Shown: in pieces, positions 26,874 to 36,279 of the stretch | Layout: every line of letters begins with the position of its first letter | Numbering within the stretch: position 1 is the stretch's first letter | Assembly (NCBI GenBank): GCA_964653145.1 | Contig: CAZZCG010000005.1 | Coordinates: 1 to 64,000 of the forward strand | Length of the DNA stretch: 64,000 nucleotides | Direction of reading: 5' to 3' | Source of the DNA: Pseudocalidococcus sp964653145 | Lineage (GTDB): Bacteria > Cyanobacteriota > Cyanobacteriia > Thermosynechococcales > Thermosynechococcaceae | Made by a program: the position numbers and the translations under genes | Notes under the pieces: model-generated | The model's input: the letters and a program-made list of their open reading frames with translations, nothing else | The model's database searches: none | Told to the model about the DNA's origin: nothing

Positions 26874-27842
26874 ATGCAAGACACGACTTGGACAACCCCA
26901 GGCCAACGAAATATTTTAGGGATTTTGGGGGATTACTACCAACTGACTAAACCCCGCTTGATCCTGCTGTTTCTGATTACTACGGCGGCGGCGATGGAAG
27001 TGGCGAGTCATGGAGATGTTAACCCTTGGCTGTTGTTAGTCACCCTGGTCAGTGGGGCTTTAGCCGCAGCTTCTGCCAACACGATTAACTGCTTCTACGA
27101 CCGAGACATTGACCAAATTATGGAACGTACCCGCTCGCGACCCTTGCCTTCGGGGCGGATTCAACCTTGGGAAGCCTTGGTGTTTGCCTCTGCCTTAGCC
27201 CTAACTTCCTTTGCTCTGTTGTCTTTCTTTGCCAACGTCTTGAGTGCTTGCTTGGCCATGGCCGGGATCGTCGTCTATGTGGCAGTCTATACCCATTGGT
27301 TAAAGCGGTCTTCTTCACAAAATATTGTCATTGGGGGCGCAGCTGGGGCGATTCCGCCATTGGTGGGTTGGGCCGCAGTAACGGGGGGACTGAGTGGGCC
27401 AGCTTGGGTTTTGTTTGCGATTATTTTTGTTTGGACACCCCCCCACTTCTGGCCCCTGGCGATGTTGATCCAAGAGGACTACGCCAAAGTTAAGGTGCCG
27501 ATGTTGCCAGTGGTGGATGGAGACGGAGCAACGGCAAAACAAATTTTCCTTTATACCCTGGTTCTACTGCCGACAACCCTCTTGCTGGTTTACCCCTATC
27601 ACTCCGCTGGTTTGCTCTATGGAACAGTGGCCATAGGCTTAGGAGTCGGATTTATTTACAAGGCCTGGGATTTGGTGCAAGTACCATCGGACAAGGATCG
27701 GGCTCGTTCCCTATTTAAGTTTTCGATTCTCTACATGATGCTCCTGTGTGTGGGCCTGGTGGTGGACAGCTTACCCGTGACGCAAACCTTGGTTAGTCAA
27801 ATTAGTCAGTCAATGCAAACTCTGATTGCTCTTTGTTTTTAA
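26874..27842 (+). CDS. ctaB: Heme O synthase CtaB (protoheme IX farnesyltransferase)
   Basis: A 322-residue UbiA-family prenyltransferase that attaches farnesyl to heme b, making heme O. The first Asp-rich site is NTINCFYDRDIDQIMERTRSRPLPSG, the second YAKVKVPMLPVVDGD, with an additional PLVGWAAVTG loop. Nine hydrophobic spans are visible. It forms a pair with ctaA, as in other cyanobacteria. The usual partner genes ctaCDE for cytochrome oxidase are not in this window: the next gene is on the opposite strand and unrelated. Confidence 0.95.
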   Translation: MQDTTWTTPGQRNILGILGDYYQLTKPRLILLFLITTAAAMEVASHGDVNPWLLLVTLVSGALAAASANTINCFYDRDIDQIMERTRSRPLPSGRIQPWEALVFASALALTSFALLSFFANVLSACLAMAGIVVYVAVYTHWLKRSSSQNIVIGGAAGAIPPLVGWAAVTGGLSGPAWVLFAIIFVWTPPHFWPLAMLIQEDYAKVKVPMLPVVDGDGATAKQIFLYTLVLLPTTLLLVYPYHSAGLLYGTVAIGLGVGFIYKAWDLVQVPSDKDRARSLFKFSILYMMLLCVGLVVDSLPVTQTLVSQISQSMQTLIALCF

Positions 27843-27861
27843 TCCAGTTTCTGCCTTGTTT

Positions 27862-27884
27862 GAGAGCCTCTATATAGGACTCTC
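27862..27884. terminator. Possible bidirectional terminator hairpin
   Basis: Imperfect inverted repeat GAGAGCC / GG-A-CTCTC with one bulged base and an 8-base AT-rich loop, between the convergent ctaB and PEP synthase-like genes; it touches the stop of the latter. A T-rich stretch is lacking, so the case is positional. Confidence 0.3.
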
Positions 27885-30221
27885 CTGGTGATCATTCTGA
27901 CGAGGCCAGGGTTCTTGATTGTGCTTCAGCCTCGTGGGTTTGGATTGGAAAGCGTTGATCCGCTGCCAGGTGGTTATGAGGGCATCTGGATTTACGGAAA
28001 TACCATCGATTCCCAGGCCCAGGAGCCAATCCACCCAATCGGGATATAAACTTACCGCTTCGCCGCAGATGGCACAGGCTAGACCAAGCTCTTTAGCGGT
28101 TTGAATCAGTTGCGTCAAGGCAGCTTTAACTGCGGGATGGGTTTCGTTCAACTGTTGGGATAAATGGCTGTGCTCCCGATCGACCCCCAGCAAGAGTTGG
28201 GTCAAGTCATTGGAGCCAATGGAAATTCCGGTCACACCCAAACTGACCAGTTCCGGCAGCATAAACAACATTGCGGGGGTTTCGGCCATCACCCAGAGTT
28301 GAAGATTGGGTAACTGCCCCAGGCCGGTGCGGCTGATGAGATCCTGACAAAACTCCACCTCGCTGGGATGGCGGACAAAGGGTAGGGTCAGACGCAGGGG
28401 CAAGGGGTATTGCTGACACAGCTCCACCAGGGTTTTTAACTCGAGGTTTAATAGGTCTGGATATAGGCAGGCTCGGGAGAGTCCCCGCAACCCCAGTTCT
28501 GGATTTAATTCCGGAGTTTCTATGCCGGTACTGCCAATTAAGGGCAGGAGGTCAGAGGTGCGTAAATCTAAAAGACGATAAAAAATCGGTCGGGGTTGGA
28601 CTTGGGCAAAAATTGGGGCCAAGCGTTGCTGAAAGTGGGCCTGGAGTTGGCGGGCTTGACCTTGGGCAAACCAATCCTCTGGATGTCGTCCCTCGAGGAT
28701 TTGCAAAAAAAGCATTTCTGAGCGCAGTAGGCCAATTCCTGTCCAGGGCAGATCAGTGATGGTTTCCAGAGATCCAGGCTGGCTGAGATTGACCCAAAGT
28801 TGGCAGGGGGCAGGGGGTGGCGAGGCTAAATTTGGCTGGGGCTGGGGGCGGCTAGGTTGGAGGGGACTGGGGTGGGGGCTGAGACTGTGAACCCGAGAGA
28901 GTTGTCCCCGCTGTCCATCCAAGTAAAGAACGTCGCCGGTTTTAATCTGAGCCGTGGCCTGGGCAAAACCAATCACCGCTGGGCGGCCCAACTCCCTGGC
29001 CAAAATTGCCCCATGGGATGTTAATCCCCCCCGTTCACAAACCAGGCCGGCGGCATTCCGTAACCCTGAGACCCATTCTGGTTTTAGCCCATTCACCACT
29101 AATAGATACCCCGGGGCCTGGCTGCTAAAGTCTGGGTCAGTTTCATCCGCAGTCACTACCAAGGCCGGAGCCAGGGCGGGCCCAGTCGTAACCAATTGCC
29201 CCAGTCCCAGAGGCTCTAACTGCACCTGCTGGGTTATTGGGGGTGAGGCTGGTTCACTAGGGCCACAGGCTAAGAGTTGAGCAGAGCTGTGTCCGGTTGG
29301 AGTTTGCCAAACGTATTGCAGCGGTGGGGTATCGGTTGCGGGAAGAAGGGCCTTTAGAAGCGGCCGGAGTTGCTGTAATTGTTCTGAGTTCAAGGCTGGA
29401 GTTTGGGGCAATGGAGAGGTGGGTTCTGGGGGGTAATGGCTGTCTAGGTTGCTCGTACCCAGGTGCTGACCCACCCTGTGGGAATGTAACCGCAGTGACG
29501 GTAACTCTAAGGTCACTGTGTCAGGTTGCCCGTCACCGTACATTTGTCCCTCCCACTGGCCGGGTATCGCTTGAATTTTCCAGGCCCTGTTCTGGACTTG
29601 CGCGGATCCTGAGACTAAACAGGGAATCCCAGGTTGGAGGAGAATTTCCACGGAGAGCTCCCCTAGGGCCATGGGGGTGTGGGCCCAAATTAATAATTGC
29701 TTGGCCTGGAAAAGGCATTGATATAGCTGATACACGCCCTCAATCCAGGCTCCAGCCTTGACCCATTGCGGCGGAAAGAGTTCCCAGGGTAACGGTGGCA
29801 TCTGGGCCTGGCTATGGATATAGGGAATTAGACGAACATGGTCGCACTCCCAGGCCTGGATCACAGCGGCTATTGGGCTTAACTCTGCGGCTACAGGTGG
29901 GTTAAGGGCCTCTTGACATCGGAGGGCGGCCTGTTGCCAGGGGATATGGGAATAATCATGAACAAGGCTGGCCTGGAGTTGCTCCCACAGTGACAAACTA
30001 TTGGCTGCAGCTGACCGCCAGGCCCCGTTGAGAAGGATCAGGCTGGGGGGAATGGGGATGGCCCGGGCCTTGAGGTTGAGGAAAGCTTGAAGAGCCGGAT
30101 GCCGGGGCAAAAAACTGGAACCTGACTCAGTGCCACAGGTTTCACAAACTCCAGGAGCGGTAAGGGTATTCCCCCCAACACATTGACCATGGTGCTCAAG
30201 GGACAAAAAGGCAATGGTCAC
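27870..30221 (-). CDS. PEP synthase-like protein with degenerate nucleotide-binding half
   Basis: A 783-residue protein related to phosphoenolpyruvate synthase and pyruvate phosphate dikinase. The phosphohistidine swivel domain is intact (GLVCERGGLTSHGAILAREL, His403). The C-terminal PEP-binding TIM barrel is also well kept: GIGLLRSEML, PIFYRLLDLRTSD, NPELGLRG, VMAETPAM, SIGSNDLTQLLLGVDR, and catalytic-type Cys in CAICGEAVS. The first 350 residues only faintly resemble the ATP-grasp domain and begin with a Cys-rich CVGG...CETC piece. A proline-rich linker covers about 446-472. It may transfer phosphate from PEP without the ATP step, or be regulatory. It starts 15 bases after the (p)ppGpp synthetase gene, so they are probably co-transcribed. 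Confidence 0.8.
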   Translation of the reverse strand: MTIAFLSLEHHGQCVGGNTLTAPGVCETCGTESGSSFLPRHPALQAFLNLKARAIPIPPSLILLNGAWRSAAANSLSLWEQLQASLVHDYSHIPWQQAALRCQEALNPPVAAELSPIAAVIQAWECDHVRLIPYIHSQAQMPPLPWELFPPQWVKAGAWIEGVYQLYQCLFQAKQLLIWAHTPMALGELSVEILLQPGIPCLVSGSAQVQNRAWKIQAIPGQWEGQMYGDGQPDTVTLELPSLRLHSHRVGQHLGTSNLDSHYPPEPTSPLPQTPALNSEQLQQLRPLLKALLPATDTPPLQYVWQTPTGHSSAQLLACGPSEPASPPITQQVQLEPLGLGQLVTTGPALAPALVVTADETDPDFSSQAPGYLLVVNGLKPEWVSGLRNAAGLVCERGGLTSHGAILARELGRPAVIGFAQATAQIKTGDVLYLDGQRGQLSRVHSLSPHPSPLQPSRPQPQPNLASPPPAPCQLWVNLSQPGSLETITDLPWTGIGLLRSEMLFLQILEGRHPEDWFAQGQARQLQAHFQQRLAPIFAQVQPRPIFYRLLDLRTSDLLPLIGSTGIETPELNPELGLRGLSRACLYPDLLNLELKTLVELCQQYPLPLRLTLPFVRHPSEVEFCQDLISRTGLGQLPNLQLWVMAETPAMLFMLPELVSLGVTGISIGSNDLTQLLLGVDREHSHLSQQLNETHPAVKAALTQLIQTAKELGLACAICGEAVSLYPDWVDWLLGLGIDGISVNPDALITTWQRINAFQSKPTRLKHNQEPWPRQNDHQESPI

Positions 30222-30236
30222 AGGCCCCTACCAACC

Positions 30237-32531
30237 CTAGGGCGAGGCGGATAATTCAACCGGCAAAGTTGCACCCTCCCCCAAAGACGGGGATTTTGCT
30301 GCGGGATGGGCGGTACCTTGGTGACGGCGGCGTAAACTGACCACGTCGGTAATTTTCTTGATTTGGGCAAAGGTCTGATCCAACTGGCGGGCGTCGACAA
30401 CATCAATACTTAGATCAATAATGGCGGTTTGGCCCGGAAAGGTTTTGACTTGGGCATTGCTGACATTGATGCGATTATCGGTTAGGCGAATCAAAATATC
30501 CTTAAGAATTCCCACCCGATCAATCACTTCAATTTGCACGTCCACCGGGTAAGTTTGGGGGCGATTGCCCTTGGCCTGGGTATTCCAGCGCACCGGAATG
30601 AGGCGTTCACCGGGAATACTTTCGGCATTGAGACAGCCCTGGCGATGGATGGAAATCCCCCGGCTCCCCAAGGTGACAACCCCAATAATCGGCTCTCCGG
30701 GAACCGGGCTACAACATCCAGCTAAATGATAAACCAACCCTTCAATACCCAAAATTGGCGAATCCGAGGCCCGTCCAGAGGGAGGAGGGTTGACCTTTGG
30801 AGTATTGCTGGTGAGGTTGGCCAGGGCCTGGGCATCAGAGGCAATGGGTTTAGCTGTTTCTCGGAGGCGGTTGACAATTAAACCCAAAGTAATTTCGCCG
30901 TAGCCCAAGGCTGCCAGAAGATCATCCACGGCCTGGTAATTGCACCGTTCTGCCACCGCCTGCATCCGTGCCGATTTCAAGAGAGCATCCAGGCCCGATT
31001 TACCCAGTTCATTAATCAGGAGTTCCCGCCCCCGTTGAATGTTTTCTTCCCGGTGGGAGCGCTTGTACCACTGGCGAATGCGATTGCGGGCCGTTTCTGT
31101 GACGACAAAATTTAGCCAATCCAGGCTAGGGTGAGCATTTTTTTGGGTGAGAATTTCGACAATATCCCCATTACGGAGGGGGGTATCCAGGGGCACAATC
31201 CGCTGATTCACCTTAGCCCCGGCGCAGTGATTGCCCACTTCTGTATGAATGTGATAGGCAAAATCCACGGGTGTTGCCCCCAAGTGCAACGATCTGACAT
31301 CCCCCTGGGGCGTGAAGACATAGACCTCGTTGTCAAATAAATCGTCGCGGATACTGTTCAGATATTCTTGGGCATCCTTAAGGTCATTTTGCCAGTCGAG
31401 GAGTTGCCGCAGCCAGGTGAATTTTTCATCCCGGGCATTCCATTTACTCGGTTGAGACCCCCCGGATTCCTTGTATTTCCAATGGGCCGCAATCCCGTTT
31501 TCCGCCACCGCATGCATCTCTTCCGTGCGAATTTGAACCTCTAAGGGTTGTCCCCCCAGGCCAATGACCACGGTATGGAGCGATTGGTATTGATTGGGCT
31601 TAGGCAGGCTGATGTAGTCCTTAAACCGGCCTGGCATTGAACGAAAACAATCGTGGACAACCGCTAGGGCCCGATAGCATTCGTCTTTGTTGGCCACTAA
31701 CACCCGTAACCCGGCCACATCGTAGATCTCGTGGAACTCCTTTTGTTGGCGGAGCATTTTCTGGTGAATGCTGTACAGATGCTTCGGACGTCCAGAAATC
31801 TCCAGATGCTGAAAGCCAAGCTTGGCCATGCGTTGCTCCATCAAGATAATCGCTTCTTGGAGTTGAGCTTCTCGGGTGGCCCGCTTTTCCGCAACCAATT
31901 CTTGAACTTTACGATAGGCCTCCGGCTCGAGGTATTTAAAGGCCAAATCCTCCAGTTCCCACTTAAACCGCCAAATTCCCAAACGATTGGCCAAGGGGGC
32001 GTAGATGTCGCGGGTTTCCTGGGCAATGCGGACTTGCTTTTCTGGCTTCAGGTATTCCAGTGTCCGCATGTTGTGGAGACGATCCGCCAGTTTGACGATA
32101 ATCACGCGAATATCCTGGGCCATGGCCAAAAAAAGATGGCGAAAGGTCTCGGCCTGGCGTTCGGTTTTACTGGAAAAGTTAAAGCTGGAGAGTTTGGTCA
32201 CCCCCTCCACCAGCAAGCGCACCTCAGGGCCAAACAGTGACTCTAACTCGACCCCAGTGGTCTTGGTATCTTCAATCACATCATGGAGGAAGCCAGCGGC
32301 AATGAGAGCCGGGCCGCCCCCTAAATCCCGCAATAGGCCACCAACAGCTACGGGATGGGCAATGTAGGGTTCCCCGGAGGCCCGTTTTTGTCCGGCATGG
32401 AGGTCGTAGGCAAAGGTAAAGGCTTGGCAAATTAAGGTTTGACCCTCATCGGCCTCGGGAGCCAGTAAACAGGCGTTTAACCAATCTGGAACGACAATAT
32501 CTGTAGGAACTTTGGGAGCCGAAGCATTCAT
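30237..32531 (-). CDS. rel: Bifunctional (p)ppGpp synthetase/hydrolase (Rel/SpoT)
   Basis: A 764-residue long RSH enzyme that makes and degrades the stringent alarmone. The hydrolase HD domain (about 40-190) has HPVAVGGLL and HDVIEDT. The synthetase domain (about 240-350) has GRFKDYISLPKPNQYQSLHT; its RFKD fits the RxKD motif of bifunctional enzymes (RelA-only enzymes have ExDD). A TGS domain (VYVFTPQGDVRSLHLGATPVDFAYHIHTE) and a C-terminal ACT domain follow; the ZFD-like region keeps CCSPVPGEPIIG. The C-terminus carries an additional low-complexity tail after RRRHQG. A PEP synthase-like gene follows after 15 bases. Confidence 0.95.
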   Translation of the reverse strand: MNASAPKVPTDIVVPDWLNACLLAPEADEGQTLICQAFTFAYDLHAGQKRASGEPYIAHPVAVGGLLRDLGGGPALIAAGFLHDVIEDTKTTGVELESLFGPEVRLLVEGVTKLSSFNFSSKTERQAETFRHLFLAMAQDIRVIIVKLADRLHNMRTLEYLKPEKQVRIAQETRDIYAPLANRLGIWRFKWELEDLAFKYLEPEAYRKVQELVAEKRATREAQLQEAIILMEQRMAKLGFQHLEISGRPKHLYSIHQKMLRQQKEFHEIYDVAGLRVLVANKDECYRALAVVHDCFRSMPGRFKDYISLPKPNQYQSLHTVVIGLGGQPLEVQIRTEEMHAVAENGIAAHWKYKESGGSQPSKWNARDEKFTWLRQLLDWQNDLKDAQEYLNSIRDDLFDNEVYVFTPQGDVRSLHLGATPVDFAYHIHTEVGNHCAGAKVNQRIVPLDTPLRNGDIVEILTQKNAHPSLDWLNFVVTETARNRIRQWYKRSHREENIQRGRELLINELGKSGLDALLKSARMQAVAERCNYQAVDDLLAALGYGEITLGLIVNRLRETAKPIASDAQALANLTSNTPKVNPPPSGRASDSPILGIEGLVYHLAGCCSPVPGEPIIGVVTLGSRGISIHRQGCLNAESIPGERLIPVRWNTQAKGNRPQTYPVDVQIEVIDRVGILKDILIRLTDNRINVSNAQVKTFPGQTAIIDLSIDVVDARQLDQTFAQIKKITDVVSLRRRHQGTAHPAAKSPSLGEGATLPVELSASP

Positions 32532-32743
32532 AGACAGTGATTGGGCCCAGGCCGGGGTCGTTGTCCCTTCATTGTATATATATCCCCTTAGTCTTGTATA
32601 TTCGATTACCTGGCTCAGGGGCCTGGTTTGGCTGGGCCTGGGGGAAGTGGGAACTGTCTGCGGTAATCATCCGTCTGGGACTAGTTAGAAAATCCACTGC
32701 GGCTGGGTAACTTGCGCCGTCAATCTTTGTGGAGGCTGTTGGG

Positions 32744-33880
32744 GTGATTAATCAGGTGCGCAATACAATTTTTGCTGGCTTGTCGGGCACTGTGGTACTG
32801 ATGGCCTTTGCCAATAACCTCCATGATCTGGTGGGGCGTTGGGCGAGCAATCCGCTCCATAAACCCTCCATTGCCGCCACAGAAACCCCGCCCGAGACCG
32901 TCAGTGATGCCCCCGCTACCCATGACTTCCATAGATTTAATCCCTTGGCTGCCCTGACCCCCGTGCCAACTCTCCATGTGGATGCCAGCGGCGATGATGG
33001 GAACCCTGGTTCGGCTGATCAACCCCTGAAATCCCTTGGGGAAGCTTTGCAACGGGTCATGACTGCCCAGGCCGAGACACCCAATGTCCCATACCTCATT
33101 CAACTGGGACAGGGTCAATTTGGGGATCCGGCTCTGGGGGAGGTTCTCGTGGTACCCCCAGGGGTGACCATCAAAGGCCAAGGTGAGCAGACCCGCGTTG
33201 CCCAGGCCCTGCACCTACATCACCAGGCCCGTGTCGAGACCTTAAGCCTGGAAAACACCGGTATTTTAATTCAGCCAGATGGGAGCCTGTCCGGAGAAGT
33301 CCAGGTTCAGGGGGTAGAAATCACCAACGGATTCCTAGCCATTAAAGCCCCCCAGGCCAGTGGCATCGGGCAAATTCAGATCGATCAGGTGGTGCTGGCT
33401 GATAGTTGCTTGCTGGTGAGTGGTCAAGCGCGACCCCAACTCACAAATTTGCAGCTCACTGGGGCCGTGGGAGTTGATGAGTTCAGCGTGGCCAACTGTA
33501 GTGAACAGGGCCTACTGGCAACGGGAACTGCGGTACCCTTGATCCAACTGTTGGGGGCTGCGGATTTAGAAAATATTGAGATTAACCAGGCTAACTTGGC
33601 TCTCTTTAACCAATCTGAGGGGAGCGTGATTAAAAATCTGCGGATCCGCAATAGCCTCAGTGGCATTGACAACACTGGACAACTCAATTTGGAACAGGTG
33701 AATTTAGAAAATATCCGCTACACCGGCATTTGCAACCAGGGACATTTAACCCTCCAGCGCCCACAGTTTACGGTTGATCTCCCGGCAGCTGGGGAAGTGT
33801 GTCCATTGCCTGGCCTGGATTTACCTCCAGTGACTCCGACGCTTCTGGCTGGGAATATCGCGGGTATTACCCTTAAGTAG
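32744..33880 (+). CDS. DUF1565 beta-helix protein with N-terminal membrane anchor
   Basis: About 378 residues. The N-terminus carries one hydrophobic segment (TIFAGLSGTVVLMAFA), likely a signal or anchor. DUF1565 begins at LHVDASGDDGNPGSADQPLKSLGEAL and leads into a right-handed parallel beta-helix (pectin-lyase-like fold) with repeats such as VETLSLENTGILI and LENIEINQANLALF. The GTG at 32744 is chosen because GGAGG sits eight bases before it; another GTG at 32729 is possible. Probably envelope-located; substrate unknown. A methyltransferase gene starts 11 bases after the stop. Confidence 0.78.
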   Translation: MINQVRNTIFAGLSGTVVLMAFANNLHDLVGRWASNPLHKPSIAATETPPETVSDAPATHDFHRFNPLAALTPVPTLHVDASGDDGNPGSADQPLKSLGEALQRVMTAQAETPNVPYLIQLGQGQFGDPALGEVLVVPPGVTIKGQGEQTRVAQALHLHHQARVETLSLENTGILIQPDGSLSGEVQVQGVEITNGFLAIKAPQASGIGQIQIDQVVLADSCLLVSGQARPQLTNLQLTGAVGVDEFSVANCSEQGLLATGTAVPLIQLLGAADLENIEINQANLALFNQSEGSVIKNLRIRNSLSGIDNTGQLNLEQVNLENIRYTGICNQGHLTLQRPQFTVDLPAAGEVCPLPGLDLPPVTPTLLAGNIAGITLK

Positions 33881-33891
33881 GCTGCTAACCC

Positions 33892-34554
33892 ATGCCCTTC
33901 CTGGCCCAAAACCCTCCGGTTATCTCCCTGGACACCAGAATCCAGCAGCAATACGACCAGATGGCGACCACCTATGATCAGCGTTGGCAATCCTACCTAG
34001 GGCAATCCTTAACCTCCATCCAGGCCTGGTTGGCTTTGAAACCGACGGATCGGGTTCTGGATTTGGGCTGTGGCACGGGAGAGTTGGCCCAGCGTTTATT
34101 AACCACTCAGCCGGAACTGACCATCACCGGAGTTGATCTTTCGCCCCAAATGCTGGCGATTGCCCGGGCCAAATGTGCGGCTTATCCCCAGGCCCGGTTC
34201 CTCGAAGGAAGCGCCACCGCGTTACCCTTTCCTGATCATCACTTCGATTGGGTTGTCTCTAGCAGTGTGTTTCATTATTTTTCCCAACCTCAGGAGGTCT
34301 TGGCTGAATTCCGCCGCATCCTTAACCCTAGGGGGCACATCGTTATTTTGGATTGGTGCCGAGATTACTGGGTTTGCCAAGTGTACGATTGGCTTTTACC
34401 GTGGCTTGACCCGACCTACCATGGCTGTTACTCAGCGGGGGAGTTTCAGGCTTTGATTCAAGGGACTGGCCTGGTTTTGCAACAGTTTTCACGGCAGCGC
34501 ACCAGTTGGGCCTGGGAATTTATGATCGCGAAAATCAGCCACCCTGATCCCTGA
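33892..34554 (+). CDS. Class I SAM-dependent methyltransferase
   Basis: A 220-residue methyltransferase with motif I VLDLGCGTGELAQRLL, motif II region ITGVDLSPQMLAIARAK, and motif post-II DWVVSSSVFHYFSQPQEVLAEFRRILNPRGHIVILDW. The motifs place it with the UbiE/COQ5-like Methyltransf_11 group; the substrate cannot be inferred. It lies close behind the DUF1565 gene and may share its transcript. Host-like composition, including one CCAGGCCTGG palindrome at 34020-34029. Confidence 0.88.
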   Translation: MPFLAQNPPVISLDTRIQQQYDQMATTYDQRWQSYLGQSLTSIQAWLALKPTDRVLDLGCGTGELAQRLLTTQPELTITGVDLSPQMLAIARAKCAAYPQARFLEGSATALPFPDHHFDWVVSSSVFHYFSQPQEVLAEFRRILNPRGHIVILDWCRDYWVCQVYDWLLPWLDPTYHGCYSAGEFQALIQGTGLVLQQFSRQRTSWAWEFMIAKISHPDP

Positions 34555-34622
34555 ACTGATTTCCTTTGGGCAGCTGTCATTGCCCGTTGGCATCAAATCC
34601 AAAAACTCTAAGAGTTACTCCG

Positions 34623-34646
34623 ACTGCAATGGTTACTGCAATGGTT
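34623..34646. repeat. Perfect tandem 12-base duplication
   Basis: ACTGCAATGGTT occurs twice head to tail (34623-34634, 34635-34646). The second copy runs into the 3' end of the FHA gene, where it encodes the last residues. Confidence 0.8.
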
Positions 34647-35055
34647 TAAGAACCCCTAGCCAAGGCAAACTACTCAAAGAAATTTCTTCCAAGCTCGGGG
34701 GTTCAGACAAATGCTCAAGCTTGAACATATTCGGATAATGAAAGACCACCATCGTTTGCCCAAGAATCAACACATCTCGATCGTGTAGCAGGGCGGAATG
34801 GGTCAAATAGTTACCGTTGTAAAGGGTGCCATTGCTACTGTGGTGATCGGTAATGAAGAACAGGTATTGATTTTGAAAGAGCACGGAGTTAATTGCCGCA
34901 TGCACCCGTGAAATAAATCGATCGGCTAAGACAACCTTACAACTGGCATGTCGGCCAATAGTCCAAGTTACGCCGCCCCAGAGCGTAATTTCATATTTAG
35001 TCTGTTCTGGTGGGGAAATAGTTAACCAGGCCTGGCGAAGGGAATTATCCTGCAT
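34633..35055 (-). CDS. FHA domain protein
   Basis: A 140-residue protein consisting essentially of one forkhead-associated domain (about residues 25-105), which binds phosphothreonine peptides. The conserved phosphopeptide-contact residues are present: TIGRHASCKVVL, ISRVHAAI and SSNGTLYNG. Single-domain FHA proteins in cyanobacteria are adaptors in Ser/Thr kinase signalling; the partner is not visible here. It is the last clearly host-like gene before the accessory region. Convergent with the methyltransferase at 33892. Confidence 0.9.
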   Translation of the reverse strand: MQDNSLRQAWLTISPPEQTKYEITLWGGVTWTIGRHASCKVVLADRFISRVHAAINSVLFQNQYLFFITDHHSSNGTLYNGNYLTHSALLHDRDVLILGQTMVVFHYPNMFKLEHLSEPPSLEEISLSSLPWLGVLKPLQ

Positions 35056-35605
35056 ATCATCAGGCTTTTAGGATGACATTCACTATACCCGTTTGTGACG
35101 GTTATTCAAAACTTCGACAACAATTTGTAAGGTTATGTATGGCAAAACAGGGCTATTTTCTGATGACTTGAGGTTTAATCATAATGATTTCAATTGTTCT
35201 CAGATTTCATTTAAAAGTAAAAGGCTAAGACTCTCAGAAGTGACTGGCTCCTGAAGACAAAATACAAACATCCTGTTATAGAGATGACGTTGGAAAAAAC
35301 AATTAAATGTTAAGCTTGAAGACGCTTAGGGTTTAAGGCTACTCAAATCAAAAACTCTGAAAGACTTAGGGTTAAACGTTGCTGATCTGTGTTCCTAAAC
35401 TATCAGAGATTTTAAGCTAAATTATTAAGATTAAAAATATTTACCTTAACGGATCAGTTCTAAGGATGAGCTAGAGGAAATGTATGATCGGAGTCATGAA
35501 ACTTTGATGTTAAAAGTGGAAAAGACAGTGAGAGAGATTGGTAAAAATAGTTACCTAAATCTGTTACGCTAAAACTCAATCATGATACTCATTGTTAATG
35601 TCAAA
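35056..35605. other. Non-coding, AT-rich stretch at the left border of the accessory region
   Basis: About 550 bases with no open frame I would support on either strand. Composition is clearly more AT-rich than the preceding 35 kb. A CTTAGGGTTTAA-like element recurs twice near 35325-35385, but I can give it no meaning. Confidence 0.5.
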
Positions 35606-35758
35606 ATGAAGAAATTATACGAACTGGACTATAGCCAATGGGCCGAAACCATAACTGATTTACTGGCATCGGTAAGGTTTTCAGAACTTGACATTTAAAA
35701 TTTAGTGGAAGAGGTGTGAGAGTGGAGCAGATTTGACAATTATCTGTGGCGTAGTTAG
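35606..35758 (+). pseudogene. DUF29 family remnant
   Basis: From the ATG at 35606 the frame reads MKKLYELDYSQWAETITDLL, then a segment ending RFSELDI. This is the classic start of DUF29 proteins (L-YE-D-xx-W-x-T-x-LLR-x-x-x-F-x-ELD-x-ENL-x-EEIE). A TAA at 35696 interrupts it, the match resumes in the same frame as NLVEEV, and a second stop TGA follows seven codons later. Beyond that the family match fades. DUF29 genes are common in cyanobacterial accessory regions. Dead beyond reasonable doubt if the match is right. Confidence 0.65.
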
Positions 35759-35908
35759 AAACCTTGGGAGAGGTGTTATTGAATTTCGCGACGATGGATG
35801 ACTTAGAGGGATTTCTGGTTCAGTTAGGTTAGATTTTTGTCAGCCTAGGTTGCTTTTCAACTTTTTAGGGTAGACTTTAGTTAACTGGGGAACAGATTAA
35901 ACAGTTGT

Positions 35909-36261
35909 ATGTCTGACATAGTAATCCGGGTTGAAAATTTAGGGAAGACGTATGTTCTGCCCAGCAGCAGGAGCGATTTATGGCGCTGGTGGATGTGTTG
36001 ACAGAAAAGGCACGTTCTTTGGAACAGGTTTTTAGTTCTCAGTGCAGCTAGGATGAACCAACGGATGATGAGTTTTGGGCGCTGAATGATATTTCGTTTG
36101 AAACTAAGCAGGGGGATCGGGTTGGGATTATTGGTCTTAATGGCGCGGTAAAGTCAGCCTTAGTTAAAATGCTTGAGTTGGATTGCGAAACTACTGGATC
36201 AATGGATTGGAGGGATGAAAAAGTAACAGATGTGTCAGAATCAGCGTTATCTGTTGAATAA
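35909..36261 (+). pseudogene. Wzt-like polysaccharide ABC exporter ATPase remnant, copy 1
   Basis: The start MSDIVIRVENLGKTYVLP is that of cyanobacterial O-antigen/polysaccharide exporter ATPases (Wzt/COG1134). The frame breaks at a TGA after 30 codons. In another frame the protein continues as ALVDVLTEKARSLEQVFSS, a stop, then DEPTDDEFWALNDISFE and a ruined Walker A (IIGLNGAVKSALVKML instead of the NGAGKST type). It runs out at a TAA at 36259, so all of the ATPase after the P-loop is missing. Frameshift, stop, mutated P-loop and truncation together make this a pseudogene. Confidence 0.82.
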
Positions 36262-36279
36262 AAAAACACCGAGTTAATC

